From: CAVRJC01 sp964505725
Lineage (GTDB): Bacteria > Actinomycetota > Acidimicrobiia > IMCC26256 > DASPTH01
Assembly: GCA_964505725.1 (NCBI GenBank)
Contig: CAZDJK010000032.1
Location: 1-24,060 of the forward strand
Length of the DNA: 24,060 nucleotides
Direction of reading: 5' to 3'
Of the stretch, positions 1 through 8,101 are shown in pieces. Made by a program: the position numbers and the translations under genes. The stretch's first letter is position 1. Each line of letters begins with the position of its first letter. The notes beneath the pieces were generated by a model. The model did not search any database and was not told the origin of the DNA. It saw only the letters and a program-made list of their open reading frames with translations.

Positions 1-1681
1 TGAGCTTCGTGGGGTCGGAGTCGAGGTCGACCATGTTGCCGGCCTCCTTCGCGGCCTGAGTGCCGGTGTTCATGGCCACCCCGACGTCGGCCTGCGCGAG
101 CGCCGGGGCGTCGTTGGTGCCGTCGCCCGTCATCGCGACGAGCCGGCCACCACGTTGTTCCGAGCGGATCAGCTCCATCTTGTGCTCGGGCGTGGCCTCG
201 GCGAGGAAGTCGTCGACGCCGGCCTCTTGGGCGATGACGGCGGCCGTGCGCGGGTTGTCGCCCGTGATCATCACCGTGCGGATGCCCATGCGGCGCAGGT
301 CGTCGAACCGCTCCGAGATCCCGGGCTTCACGATGTCCTTGAGGTAGATCACCCCGAGGGCACGGGGAGGATGCACCGCGCCGTTCGTGACCGACTCCGC
401 CACCACGAGCGGGGTGCCGCCCTGCGCCGCGATCGAGTCGACGGTGTCGCCCAGCTCGGGCGGCACGGTGCCGCCCTGGTCCTCCACCCAGCGGCGCACG
501 GCATCCGCGGCGCCCTTGCGGACCGACCGGGCCTCGAAGTCGACGCCGCTCATGCGCGTCTGGGCGGTGAAGGGCACGAGCGATGCGCCGACGAGCTCGC
601 GCTCGCGGAGCCCGTAGCGGTCCTTCGCCAGCACGACGATCGAGCGCCCTTCGGGTGTCTCGTCGGCCAGGCTCGAGAGTTGGGCGGCGTCGGCGAGCTC
701 CTGCTCGGTGACGCCGTTCACCGGGATGAACGCGTCGGCTTGGCGGTTGCCGAACGTGATGGTGCCGGTCTTGTCGAGCAGCAGCGTGGCACAGTCGCCG
801 GCGGCTTCCACCGCCCGGCCGCTCATCGCCAGCACGTTGCGGCGCACGAGCCGGTCCATGCCCGCGATGCCGATGGCGGAGAGCAACGCGCCGATGGTCG
901 TCGGGATCAAGCACACGAGCAGCGCCACGAGGATCACCACGTTCTGCTCGGCGTGGGCGAACATCGCGAACGGCTGCAGGGTCACCGTCGTGAGGAGGAA
1001 GATGATGGTGAGGCCGGCGAGCAGGATGTTGAGCGCGATCTCGTTGGGGGTCTTCTGGCGCGAGGATCCCTCGACGAGGGCGATCATCCGGTCGAGGAAC
1101 GTCTCGCCCGGCCGGGCGGTGATCTTGACCACGATCTGATCGGAAAGGACGCGTGTGCCGCCGGTGACCGCCGACCGGTCGCCACCCGACTCCCGGATCA
1201 CCGGCGCCGACTCGCCCGTGATCGCCGACTCGTCCACGCTGGCGATGCCCTCGACGACGTCGCCGTCGCTCGGGATCATCTCGCCTGCGCTCACCACGAC
1301 CTCGTCGCCGACGTTCAAGTCGGTACTGAAGCAGTCCTCGGTCGTGCCGTTCGGAAGCCGGCGATGGGCGACCGTCTCCGCTCGCGTCTTGCGCAACGTG
1401 TCGGCCTGCGCCTTCCCGCGTCCCTCCGCGATCGCCTCCGCGAAGTTGGCGAAGAGCACGGTGAACCAGAGGAACACCGTCACGAGCGCGGTAAACACGT
1501 TCTGGTTCGTCGACGACGAGCCCAGATCCTTGAAGAAGAGGATCGTCGTGAGCACCGCGCCGACCCCGACCACGAACATCACGGGGTTGCGCATCAGCGT
1601 GCGCGGGTTCAGCTTCTTGAAGCTGTCGCCCACCGCCCGCAACACGATGTCGGGTTCGACGAGCTTGGTCTCTCGGGCCAT
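1..1681 (-). CDS. kdpB: Potassium-transporting ATPase subunit B, copy 1 (partial, C-terminus off window)
   Basis: This is the catalytic P-type ATPase subunit of the KdpFABC high-affinity K+ pump in the inner membrane. It hydrolyses ATP to drive K+ uptake through KdpA. About 560 residues are visible; the family is usually 680-700, so the C-terminal membrane helices lie beyond base 1. Visible motifs are the actuator TGES, the phosphorylation motif DKTGT with Asp303, the KGAAD nucleotide-binding motif, and the hinge GDGTNDAPALAQADVG. The ATG at 1681 has AAGGAG about 8 nt upstream and follows the kdpA stop by 17 nt. It closely resembles the second KdpB in this window (6002-8101) but has a shorter N-terminus (no Pro-rich extension). 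A kdpC is expected just outside the window. Confidence 0.97.
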   Translation of the reverse strand, partial: MARETKLVEPDIVLRAVGDSFKKLNPRTLMRNPVMFVVGVGAVLTTILFFKDLGSSSTNQNVFTALVTVFLWFTVLFANFAEAIAEGRGKAQADTLRKTRAETVAHRRLPNGTTEDCFSTDLNVGDEVVVSAGEMIPSDGDVVEGIASVDESAITGESAPVIRESGGDRSAVTGGTRVLSDQIVVKITARPGETFLDRMIALVEGSSRQKTPNEIALNILLAGLTIIFLLTTVTLQPFAMFAHAEQNVVILVALLVCLIPTTIGALLSAIGIAGMDRLVRRNVLAMSGRAVEAAGDCATLLLDKTGTITFGNRQADAFIPVNGVTEQELADAAQLSSLADETPEGRSIVVLAKDRYGLRERELVGASLVPFTAQTRMSGVDFEARSVRKGAADAVRRWVEDQGGTVPPELGDTVDSIAAQGGTPLVVAESVTNGAVHPPRALGVIYLKDIVKPGISERFDDLRRMGIRTVMITGDNPRTAAVIAQEAGVDDFLAEATPEHKMELIRSEQRGGRLVAMTGDGTNDAPALAQADVGVAMNTGTQAAKEAGNMVDLDSDPTKL

Positions 1682-1698
1682 TTCGTACGGCTCCTTCG

Positions 1699-3411
1699 TC
1701 AGATCTTCAGTTGCTCGACGATCGGGCCGAGCGCCAGCGCCGGAAGGAAGGCGAGCGCCGCGACGATCACGGCCACGCCGATCACCAGCACCACGAACAG
1801 GGGCGTGTCGGTCGGGAACGTGCCGACGGTGGCGGGCACCTTCCGCTTGCGCACCACGGAACCGGCGATCGCGAGCGTGGGGATGATCAGGAAGAACCGG
1901 CCGAACAGCATTGCGACTCCGAGGGCAGAGTTCATGTAGCCGGTATTGGCAGTGATTCCCGCGAAGGCGGAGCCGTTGTTGTTCGTGGCCGACGTGAAGG
2001 CGTACAGGAGCTCGCTGAACCCATGCTGGCCCGGGTTGAAGATCGAGACGTTTTTCACCGAGCCCACGAACGTGGAGATGGCGACGCCGACCATCACGAC
2101 CGCCGGCATGATCAGGATGTAGATCGCCACCAGCTTCACCTCGCCGGCCTGGATCTTCTTGCCGAGGTACTCCGGGGTTCGCCCGACCATGAGGCCGGCG
2201 ATGAACACGGAGAGGATCACGAGCACGAGCAGGCCGTTGAGTCCCACACCGACGCCGCCCGGGCTGATCTCACCGAGCTTCATGTTGACCAGCGTGATCA
2301 TCCCGCCGACCGGCGTGTAGCTGTCGTGCATCGAGTTCACCGAGCCGTTCGAGGTGTCGGTGGTCGACGCGCCCCAGATCCCCGACCCGACCGGTCCCTC
2401 GCGGACCTCCTTGCCCTCGAGGTTGCCGCCGGGGGAGTTGGTCGTGACCGCTTGGGTCACGCCGCCGGTGTCGAGCTTCGGGTTGCCGCCCGACTCGATG
2501 ATGGGCAGGGCGACGGCGGCCGCGAGCCAGAGGATGGCCATGACGGCGACTACGGCATAGCCCTGCCGCTTGTCCTTGATCATGCGCCCGAAGGTGAACG
2601 CCAACGCGAAGGGAATGACGAGGATCGCCCACAGCTCCACGAAGTCGCCGAGCTTGGTGCCGCCCTCGAAGGGGTGGGTGGAGTTCACGTTGAAGAACCC
2701 GCCGCCGTTGGTGCCGAGCTGCTTGATGGAAATCTGGCTGGCGACCGGCCCACCTGGGATCTGCTGGGTCCCGCCGGTCACGGTGTGGACGGTGGTGAAG
2801 CCGTGCGTGTTCTGGATCACCCCGCACGCGAGGAGCACGAGCGCGACCACGAACGCAACCGGCAGCAAGATCCGCAGCGTCGTGCGGATGACATCCACCC
2901 AAAAATTGCCGACGGTCCGTCGACCCGCGCGTGAGAGGCCACGGATGAGGGCGACCATCACCGCCATGCCCGCCGCGGCAGACACGAAGTTCTGAACGGT
3001 GAGTCCGATCATCTGGGTGAGATGGCTGAGCGTGTTCTCGCCGCCGTAGCTCTGCCAATTGGTGTTGGTCACGAAGCTGACGGCGGTGTTGAACGACAGC
3101 GCGGGCGCGACGTTGACCATGTCGGTGGGGTTGAACGGCAACGAGCTCTGGATGCGCTGGATGAGGTACAGCAGCAGCACGCCGGCCATGCTGAATGCGA
3201 TGACGGAGAGCGCGTAGACGTTCCACCGCTGCTCGCGATCGGGGTCGACCCGGCAGGCGCGGTAGATCAGGTTCTCGATCGGGTCGAACACGCGGTCGAT
3301 CCGCGACGGGGCCCCCGAGTACACGTGGGCCATGTACCGGCCCAGCAGCGGCGCGGTGATCGCCAGGGCGACGATCAGCGCGATGAGCTCTCCCCAACCC
3401 GCGAGGCTCAT
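1699..3411 (-). CDS. kdpA: Potassium-transporting ATPase subunit A, copy 1
   Basis: This is the K+-binding, channel-like membrane subunit of KdpFABC, 570 residues (normal family length) with about ten hydrophobic segments. The filter-loop motifs of the family are visible in order: TNTNWQSYGGEN near residue 115, QLGTNGGGFFNVNS near 233, HDSYTPVGG near 365, and SATNNNGSAFAGI near 478. These form the pseudo-fourfold selectivity filter of the SKT superfamily. The start ATG at 3411 overlaps the kdpF stop by one base (TGATG), implying translational coupling. Order kdpF-kdpA-kdpB matches the standard operon. It is clearly homologous to the KdpA at 4273-5994. Confidence 0.97.
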   Translation of the reverse strand: MSLAGWGELIALIVALAITAPLLGRYMAHVYSGAPSRIDRVFDPIENLIYRACRVDPDREQRWNVYALSVIAFSMAGVLLLYLIQRIQSSLPFNPTDMVNVAPALSFNTAVSFVTNTNWQSYGGENTLSHLTQMIGLTVQNFVSAAAGMAVMVALIRGLSRAGRRTVGNFWVDVIRTTLRILLPVAFVVALVLLACGVIQNTHGFTTVHTVTGGTQQIPGGPVASQISIKQLGTNGGGFFNVNSTHPFEGGTKLGDFVELWAILVIPFALAFTFGRMIKDKRQGYAVVAVMAILWLAAAVALPIIESGGNPKLDTGGVTQAVTTNSPGGNLEGKEVREGPVGSGIWGASTTDTSNGSVNSMHDSYTPVGGMITLVNMKLGEISPGGVGVGLNGLLVLVILSVFIAGLMVGRTPEYLGKKIQAGEVKLVAIYILIMPAVVMVGVAISTFVGSVKNVSIFNPGQHGFSELLYAFTSATNNNGSAFAGITANTGYMNSALGVAMLFGRFFLIIPTLAIAGSVVRKRKVPATVGTFPTDTPLFVVLVIGVAVIVAALAFLPALALGPIVEQLKI

Positions 3412-3500
3412 CAGAACCGCTCCGGAGCCACCAGGGCGGCCACGAGGTACAGCAGCAACAGTCCGGCGAGCACGAGGCCCGCGATGTTCTCGCCCGTCAT
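3411..3500 (-). CDS. kdpF: KdpF small membrane subunit, copy 1
   Basis: A 29-residue single-helix membrane peptide reading MTGENIAGLVLAGLLLLYLV and ending AALVAPERF. KdpF is the small stabilising subunit of the Kdp pump, and a hydrophobic helix followed by a PE(R/K)F end is characteristic. Its ATG at 3500 overlaps the stop of the upstream small ORF by four bases (ATGA), and its TGA overlaps the kdpA ATG by one base. It is therefore very probably translated by coupling from both sides. It is too short for most gene callers. Confidence 0.92.
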   Translation of the reverse strand: MTGENIAGLVLAGLLLLYLVAALVAPERF

Positions 3501-3655
3501 CGCACGGCCTCGGCGAGCTCGGCGTCGCTCAGCTCGGTCTCGTCGCGTAGATCCGAGTCTTCGTCCGGACCGATGATGTGGTCGCACCCGCGCACGAGGG
3601 CGACGCACAGACCGAAGAACGCCACGACGCTCAACACGACCCACAGATCAGCCAT
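3497..3655 (-). CDS. Kdp-linked membrane microprotein, copy 1 (first gene of leftward kdp operon)
   Basis: A 52-residue protein with one N-terminal hydrophobic helix (residues 4-21), then Arg-Gly-Cys-Asp at 22-25, IIG at 27-29, and a strongly acidic C-terminal tail (many D/E). I chose the ATG at 3655 because GGAGAAGG lies just upstream and because the divergent operon's first gene aligns with this start. The two proteins share 19 of the first 29 residues without gaps, including MADL, FF, LCVA, RGCD and IIG. The stop overlaps the kdpF start (ATGA). Function is unknown; position and topology suggest an accessory or regulatory peptide of the Kdp complex. Small unnamed ORFs before kdpF may exist in other genomes; I cannot check that here. 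Confidence 0.85.
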   Translation of the reverse strand: MADLWVVLSVVAFFGLCVALVRGCDHIIGPDEDSDLRDETELSDAELAEAVR

Positions 3656-3673
3656 ACCCGCCTTCTCCACTTC

Positions 3674-3692
3674 CGCGGGGCCGAGCCCCGCG
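3674..3692 (-). promoter_or_regulatory. GC-rich hairpin in leader of leftward kdp operon
   Basis: An 8-bp perfect stem, CGCGGGGC with GCCCCGCG, closed by a 3-nt loop. It lies only 5 nt upstream of the Shine-Dalgarno GGAGAAGG of the first kdp microprotein. It would be very stable in the mRNA and could act on translation initiation or early elongation. There is no U-tract, so a simple intrinsic terminator is unlikely. Confidence 0.6.
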
Positions 3693-3720
3693 CGCTGCGA
3701 GTTCTTGCGTTGCGAGCCAT

Positions 3721-3748
3721 CTTCCACACGAGCGGGTGTGGCTGGAAG
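3721..3748 (-). promoter_or_regulatory. Second hairpin in leader of leftward kdp operon
   Basis: CCACAC (3724-3729) pairs with GTGTGG (3736-3741) around a 6-nt loop, and flanking CTTC/GAAG can extend the stem across a small bulge. Together with the hairpin at 3674-3692 it makes the leader structured. No known riboswitch family is recognised. Confidence 0.4.
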
Positions 3749-3920
3749 GCCCTTGGTGCGCTCTTGACGCCGCGGGCCGGCGAATTAGCTGCTCCTTAAC
3801 GGGGTTAGCGAGGCTGGCAGGCACGCCTGAACGTCGAAACGAACCCGAAACACATCGGCAACGCGCGGGCAACCGATGACAAGTCCGCGACGCGTCGGCG
3901 TCGCTTCTTCGTGAAAACAC

Positions 3921-3949
3921 TTGGCAACGCCGCGCCACGTCCTTACAAC
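3921..3949 (+). promoter_or_regulatory. Sigma70-type promoter of rightward kdp operon
   Basis: -35 TTGGCA (3921-3926), 17-nt spacer, -10 TACAAC (3944-3949). The predicted start near 3956 gives a 24-nt leader that contains AAGGAG (3966-3971), 8 nt before the ATG at 3980. Spacing and both boxes are close to consensus, the clearest promoter in the window. Confidence 0.65.
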
Positions 3950-3979
3950 CGAGCCGGCCCCCCACAAGGAGCGAATCCG

Positions 3980-4162
3980 ATGGCCGACCTCGTCTTCCTG
4001 CTCATCATCGTCTCGTTCTTCGCCCTCTGCGTCGCGTACATCAGAGGCTGCGATCGAATCATCGGCACCGGGCGCGAGCACGACGCCGAGATCGAGACCG
4101 AGCTCGACGACGGCACCCCGACGACGCCCGTCGGAGCGCCACCCGTGGAGCGTGCCGCGTGA
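3980..4162 (+). CDS. Kdp-linked membrane microprotein, copy 2 (first gene of rightward kdp operon)
   Basis: A 60-residue homologue of the small protein at 3497-3655: MADL start, hydrophobic helix at 4-21, then RGCD at 22-25, IIG at 27-29, and an acidic tail ending in a Pro-rich stretch. AAGGAG at 3966-3971 supports the ATG at 3980; an upstream in-frame ATG at 3911 lacks such support and lies at the promoter. The stop (4160-4162) overlaps the GTG of the next gene, kdpF, as GTGA. Cys17 and Cys24 are conserved in both copies. Function is unknown; it is probably an accessory to Kdp assembly or regulation because it heads both operons. Confidence 0.87.
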   Translation: MADLVFLLIIVSFFALCVAYIRGCDRIIGTGREHDAEIETELDDGTPTTPVGAPPVERAA

Positions 4163-4269
4163 TCAGCGTGCTGGCCACGTCGACGGCCGACAACTTCGTC
4201 GCTCTCGGCTTGACGGCCGCGCTCCTCGTGTTCCTGGTGCTCGCGCTCGTGTTCCCCGAGCGGTTCTGA
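4159..4269 (+). CDS. kdpF: KdpF small membrane subunit, copy 2
   Basis: A 36-residue single-span peptide with a GTG start overlapping the preceding stop (GTGA). It has a hydrophobic core, and the C-terminus is FPERF, matching the PERF end of the first copy. The N-terminus is about seven residues longer than in copy 1. It stops 3 nt before the kdpA ATG at 4273. Confidence 0.88.
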   Translation: MISVLATSTADNFVALGLTAALLVFLVLALVFPERF

Positions 4270-4272
4270 GCG

Positions 4273-5994
4273 ATGTCCTCTGCCGCGTTCCTGCAGTTCC
4301 TGCTGCTCCTCGCCCTGCTCGCGGCGACCGTCCCCCCGCTCGGTCGCTACATCGCCAAGGTCTACGGTTCCGAGCCGGACGGACGGGCACCCGGCGATCG
4401 CTTCTTCCTCCCCGTCGAGCGGGGCGTGTACCGCCTGCTCCGGGTCGACCCGGAGCGCGAGCAGCGATGGACCATGTACGCGCTGAGCCTCGTTGCGTTC
4501 AGCCTCGTGTCGTCAGTGGTGCTCTACGCCATCATGCGTCTCCAGGCGCATCTCCCGTTCAACCCCACGCACGTCGGCGCCGTCGGCCCGCACCTGTCGT
4601 TCGACACTGCGGTGAGCTTCGTCACCAACACGAACTGGCAGAGCTACGGCGGCGAGAACACGATGAGCTACCTGACGTCGGTCGCCGGCCTGCTCGTCGA
4701 GCACTTCGCCTCGGCCGCGGTCGGCCTCGCGGTCGTCATCGCGCTGATCCGCGGTCTGAGCCGCACCGGCACGCCGTTCATCGGCAACTTCTGGGTCGAC
4801 ATCGTGCGTGGCACGACGCGCATCCTGGTCCCGATCTCGGTCCTGTTCGCGGTGATCCTCGGGAGCCAAGGGGTGATCGCCAACCTCCATGGCTTCACCA
4901 CCGTGACGACTGTCGAGGGCATCAAGCAGCTCGTGCCGGGCGGCCCCCTGGCCGGGTGGATGGCCATCAAGCAGCTCGGGAGCAACGGCGGAGGGTTCTT
5001 CAACACCAACTCCGCGCACCCCTTCGAGAACCCGACCCAGCTCGCGAACTTCTTCGAGCTCTACCTCACGGTGCTCCTCGCGTTCGCGCTGGCCGTCGCC
5101 TTCGGGAAGCTCGTGAAGGACAAGCGGCAGGGCCGGCTCGTGCTGTGGATCATGGTGATCCTCTGGATCGCGGGCTGCCTGTTCGCGAGCTTCGCGGAGA
5201 CGAGCGGCAATCCCCGCCTCACCGCCGCCGGCGCCAACCAGTCGGTCAGCGCCGATCAGGGCGGCGGCAACATGGAGGGCAAGGAGGTTCGCAACGGCGT
5301 CTCGTCGTCCGCCGTCTGGGGCGCCTCGGTTACGCTGACCTCCAACGGGTCGGTGAACTCGATGCACGACAGCTGGACGCCGGTCGGGTCGCTGGTGCCG
5401 TTCTTCGGCATGTTCACCGGCGAGGTGTCACCCGGAGGCGTCGGCGTCGGGTTGATGGGCTTGCTCGTGAACGTCCTGTTCGCGGTGTTCATCGCCGGCC
5501 TCATGATCGGCCGAACACCCGAGTACCTCGGCAAGAAGCTCCAGAGCCGAGAAACCAAGCTCATCGTCCTGTACCTGATCGCAGTGCCGGCCGTGCTGCT
5601 CGGCTTCACGGGCGCGTCGATGTTCGTCGGGTCGGTCTTGCACGTGTCGATCTGGAACTCCGGCACGCACGGCTTCAGCGAGGTGCTGTACGCGTTCGCG
5701 TCGGCCGCCAACAACAACGGATCCGCGTTCGCCGGGATCACCGCAAACACACAGTGGTTGAACACCACGCTGGGTCTGGCGATGCTCGTCGGTCGCTTCT
5801 TCCTCATCATCCCGGTGCTCGCGATCGCGGGGTCTTTGGCGAGCAAGCCCAGGGTGCCCACGACGTCGGGCACCCTTGCGACGCACACGCCGGTGTTCGG
5901 TGGCCTGGTCGTCGGCGTGATCGTCATCATCGCCGGCTTGACGTACTTCCCTGCGCTGGCGCTGGGTCCCGTCCTCGAGCAGCTCCACCTGTGA
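4273..5994 (+). CDS. kdpA: Potassium-transporting ATPase subunit A, copy 2
   Basis: The K+-selective membrane subunit of the second KdpFABC pump, 573 residues. Filter motifs are all present: TNTNWQSYGGEN near 118, QLGSNGGGFFNTNS near 235, HDSWTPVGS near 366 and AANNNGSAFAGI near 480. It differs from copy 1 throughout its length, including in loops, so the two are old paralogues or separately acquired, not a recent duplication. Its ATG lies 3 nt after the kdpF stop; kdpB follows after 7 nt. Confidence 0.97.
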   Translation: MSSAAFLQFLLLLALLAATVPPLGRYIAKVYGSEPDGRAPGDRFFLPVERGVYRLLRVDPEREQRWTMYALSLVAFSLVSSVVLYAIMRLQAHLPFNPTHVGAVGPHLSFDTAVSFVTNTNWQSYGGENTMSYLTSVAGLLVEHFASAAVGLAVVIALIRGLSRTGTPFIGNFWVDIVRGTTRILVPISVLFAVILGSQGVIANLHGFTTVTTVEGIKQLVPGGPLAGWMAIKQLGSNGGGFFNTNSAHPFENPTQLANFFELYLTVLLAFALAVAFGKLVKDKRQGRLVLWIMVILWIAGCLFASFAETSGNPRLTAAGANQSVSADQGGGNMEGKEVRNGVSSSAVWGASVTLTSNGSVNSMHDSWTPVGSLVPFFGMFTGEVSPGGVGVGLMGLLVNVLFAVFIAGLMIGRTPEYLGKKLQSRETKLIVLYLIAVPAVLLGFTGASMFVGSVLHVSIWNSGTHGFSEVLYAFASAANNNGSAFAGITANTQWLNTTLGLAMLVGRFFLIIPVLAIAGSLASKPRVPTTSGTLATHTPVFGGLVVGVIVIIAGLTYFPALALGPVLEQLHL

Positions 5995-6001
5995 GGTTCC
6001 C

Positions 6002-8101
6002 GTGACCACAACCATCGACTCCCCTTCCCCGCCTCCCGCACCCGAAGCTCCCGTCGCGAGCCGCCCGGGCCGCGCGCGAGGGCTGTTCGATCCCGCCATC
6101 GTCGGCCCCGCCATCGCCGCGAGCTTCCGCAAGCTGGACCCGCGCGAGCTGCTGCACAACCCGGTGATCTTCGTGGTCGAGGTGGGCAGCGTCTACACGT
6201 CGGTCCTGTTCCTCCGCGACTTGTCGAGCTCGTCGACGAACGAGAACGTGTTCGCGGGCCTCGTCACATTGTTCCTGTGGGCGACGGTGCTGTTCGCGAA
6301 CTTCGCCGAGGCGATGGCCGAAGGCCGCGGCAAGGCGCAGGCCGCCTCGCTCCGGAAGGCGCGCACCGAGACCATCGCGAACCGCCGGCGTGCCGACGGG
6401 ACCATCGAGCAGGTGCCGTCCAGCGCGCTCGATGTGGGCGACCTGTGTGTCGTGACCGCCGGTGACGTGATCCCGTCCGACGGGGACGTGGTGGAAGGGA
6501 TCGCGTCGGTCGACGAGTCGGCCATCACCGGGGAATCAGCCCCGGTGATCCGCGAGTCCGGTGGTGACCGCTGCGCAGTGACCGGCGGAACCCGGGTGCT
6601 CTCGGACGAGATCGTCGTCGAGATCACCGCCCGGTCGGGGGAGACGTTCCTCGACCGGATGATCGCCCTCGTCGAAGGCGCCGAACGCCAGAAGACGCCG
6701 AACGAGATCGCGCTGTCGATCCTCCTCGCCGGGCTCACGATCATCTTCTTCATCGCGGTGGCGACGTTGCAGCCGTTCGCGATCTATGCGGGCGCGGAGC
6801 AGCAGATCATCGTGCTCATCGCGCTGCTCGTGTGTCTCATCCCGACGACCATCGGCGGGCTGCTCTCCGCGATCGGCATCGCCGGGATGGACCGCCTCGT
6901 GCAGCACAACGTCCTCGCGATGTCGGGCCGGGCCGTCGAGGCCGCGGGTGACGTTTCCACGTTGCTCCTCGACAAGACCGGCACCATCACTATCGGCAAC
7001 CGGGAGGCGACCGAGCTCATCACCATGCACGAGGTCTCCGAACGCCAGCTCGCGACCGCGGCTCTGCTGTCGAGCCTCGCCGACGAGACTCCCGAGGGTC
7101 GGTCGATCGTCCAGCTCTGCGTGCGCGAGTACGGGGTCACCGCGACCGAGCCCGCGGACGCGGTCCTGGTGCCCTTCAGCGCGCAGACGCGCATGTCCGG
7201 GCTCGATCTGCTCGAGTCGAATCACCAGATCCGCAAGGGAGCGGCCGACGCCATCCGCCACCACGTGATGGAGCGGGGCGGCATCGTGCCCCCGGAGCTC
7301 ACGGAGTTCGTCGAATCGATCTCTCGGGCCGGCGGCACGCCGCTCGTGGTGGCCGAGGACGCACGGATCCTCGGCGTCATCCGGCTCAAGGACGTCGTGA
7401 AGCCGGGCTTGCGGCAGCGGTTCGAGGAGCTGCGCCGGCTCGGCATCCGCTCGATCATGATCACCGGCGACAACCCGCTGACTGCCGCCGCGATCGCCGA
7501 CGAAGCGGGCCTCGACGGCTTCCTCGCCGAGGCGACCCCCGAGGACAAGCTCGACCTCATCAAGCGCGAGCAGCGAGGCGGCAACCTCGTCGCGATGACG
7601 GGCGATGGCACCAACGACGCGCCGGCACTCGCGCAGGCCGACGTCGGTGTCGCCATGAACACCGGCACGCAAGCCGCGCGCGAGGCCGGCAACATGATCG
7701 ATCTCGATTCCGATCCGACGAAGCTCATCGAGATCGTCGAGATCGGCAAGCAGCTCCTGATCACGCGCGGTTCGCTCACCACGTTCTCGATCGCGAACGA
7801 CGTCGCGAAGTACTTCGCGATCATCCCCGCCATGTTCCTCGGTGTGCTCCCGGCTCTCGGTCAGTTGAACGTGATGGACCTCCAGTCCCCACGCTCCGCG
7901 ATCCTGTCGGCGGTCATCTACAACGCCATCATCATCGTGTTGCTGGTGCCGCTCGCACTGCGCGGCGTGAAGTTCGTCGCGCTCACGGCCACCGAGATCC
8001 TGCAGCGCAACCTCCTCATCTACGGCGTCGGTGGGCTCATCGCGCCGTTCATCGGCATCAAGCTCATCGACATGGTCCTCACCGCGCTCGGAGTGAAGTG
8101 A
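6002..8101 (+). CDS. kdpB: Potassium-transporting ATPase subunit B, copy 2
   Basis: The complete catalytic P-type ATPase subunit, 699 residues. TGES is at 176-179 (Ser179 corresponds to the inhibitory phosphoserine known in E. coli KdpB), the phosphorylated Asp324 is in DKTGT, KGAAD is near 418, and GDGTND is at 534-539. Transmembrane helices lie near 55-100, 235-285 and in the last 110 residues. The GTG start at 6002 follows the kdpA stop by 7 nt, with GAGG overlapping that stop. The N-terminus has a Pro/Ala-rich extension of about 25 residues absent from copy 1. The stop overlaps the kdpC start (TGATG). Confidence 0.97.
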   Translation: MTTTIDSPSPPPAPEAPVASRPGRARGLFDPAIVGPAIAASFRKLDPRELLHNPVIFVVEVGSVYTSVLFLRDLSSSSTNENVFAGLVTLFLWATVLFANFAEAMAEGRGKAQAASLRKARTETIANRRRADGTIEQVPSSALDVGDLCVVTAGDVIPSDGDVVEGIASVDESAITGESAPVIRESGGDRCAVTGGTRVLSDEIVVEITARSGETFLDRMIALVEGAERQKTPNEIALSILLAGLTIIFFIAVATLQPFAIYAGAEQQIIVLIALLVCLIPTTIGGLLSAIGIAGMDRLVQHNVLAMSGRAVEAAGDVSTLLLDKTGTITIGNREATELITMHEVSERQLATAALLSSLADETPEGRSIVQLCVREYGVTATEPADAVLVPFSAQTRMSGLDLLESNHQIRKGAADAIRHHVMERGGIVPPELTEFVESISRAGGTPLVVAEDARILGVIRLKDVVKPGLRQRFEELRRLGIRSIMITGDNPLTAAAIADEAGLDGFLAEATPEDKLDLIKREQRGGNLVAMTGDGTNDAPALAQADVGVAMNTGTQAAREAGNMIDLDSDPTKLIEIVEIGKQLLITRGSLTTFSIANDVAKYFAIIPAMFLGVLPALGQLNVMDLQSPRSAILSAVIYNAIIIVLLVPLALRGVKFVALTATEILQRNLLIYGVGGLIAPFIGIKLIDMVLTALGVK

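Larger units (their letters stand above)
3656..3979. promoter_or_regulatory. Divergent control region between two kdp operons
   Basis: This 324-bp region contains no convincing gene and separates the first codons of two divergently transcribed kdp operons. On the rightward side is a good sigma70-type promoter (3921-3949). On the leftward side, the transcribed leader contains two hairpins (3674-3692 and 3721-3748). Candidate operator elements are CATCGG (3853-3858) facing CCGATG (3873-3878), and the 10-bp perfect palindrome CGACGCGTCG at 3888-3897. I found no clear promoter for the leftward operon and no sequence resembling the c-di-AMP (ydaO) riboswitch that precedes some K+ transporter genes. 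Regulation by the KdpE-like regulator at 8777-9493 is an inference. Confidence 0.7.

Noticed and set aside
155..1939. Long plus-strand open frames over the kdpB/kdpA region
   Set aside because: They are antisense shadows of high-GC genes: His/Arg/Asp-rich, no domain, and directly opposite well-conserved Kdp motifs.
3656..3979. c-di-AMP (ydaO) riboswitch before the kdp operons
   Set aside because: Expected for some K+ transporter operons, but its conserved sequence blocks are not visible and the rightward leader is only about 24 nt.
3921..6005. Open frame of 694 codons on the plus strand
   Set aside because: It is the +1/+2 frame of the microprotein, kdpF and kdpA2; extremely Arg/Pro-rich, with no motifs.
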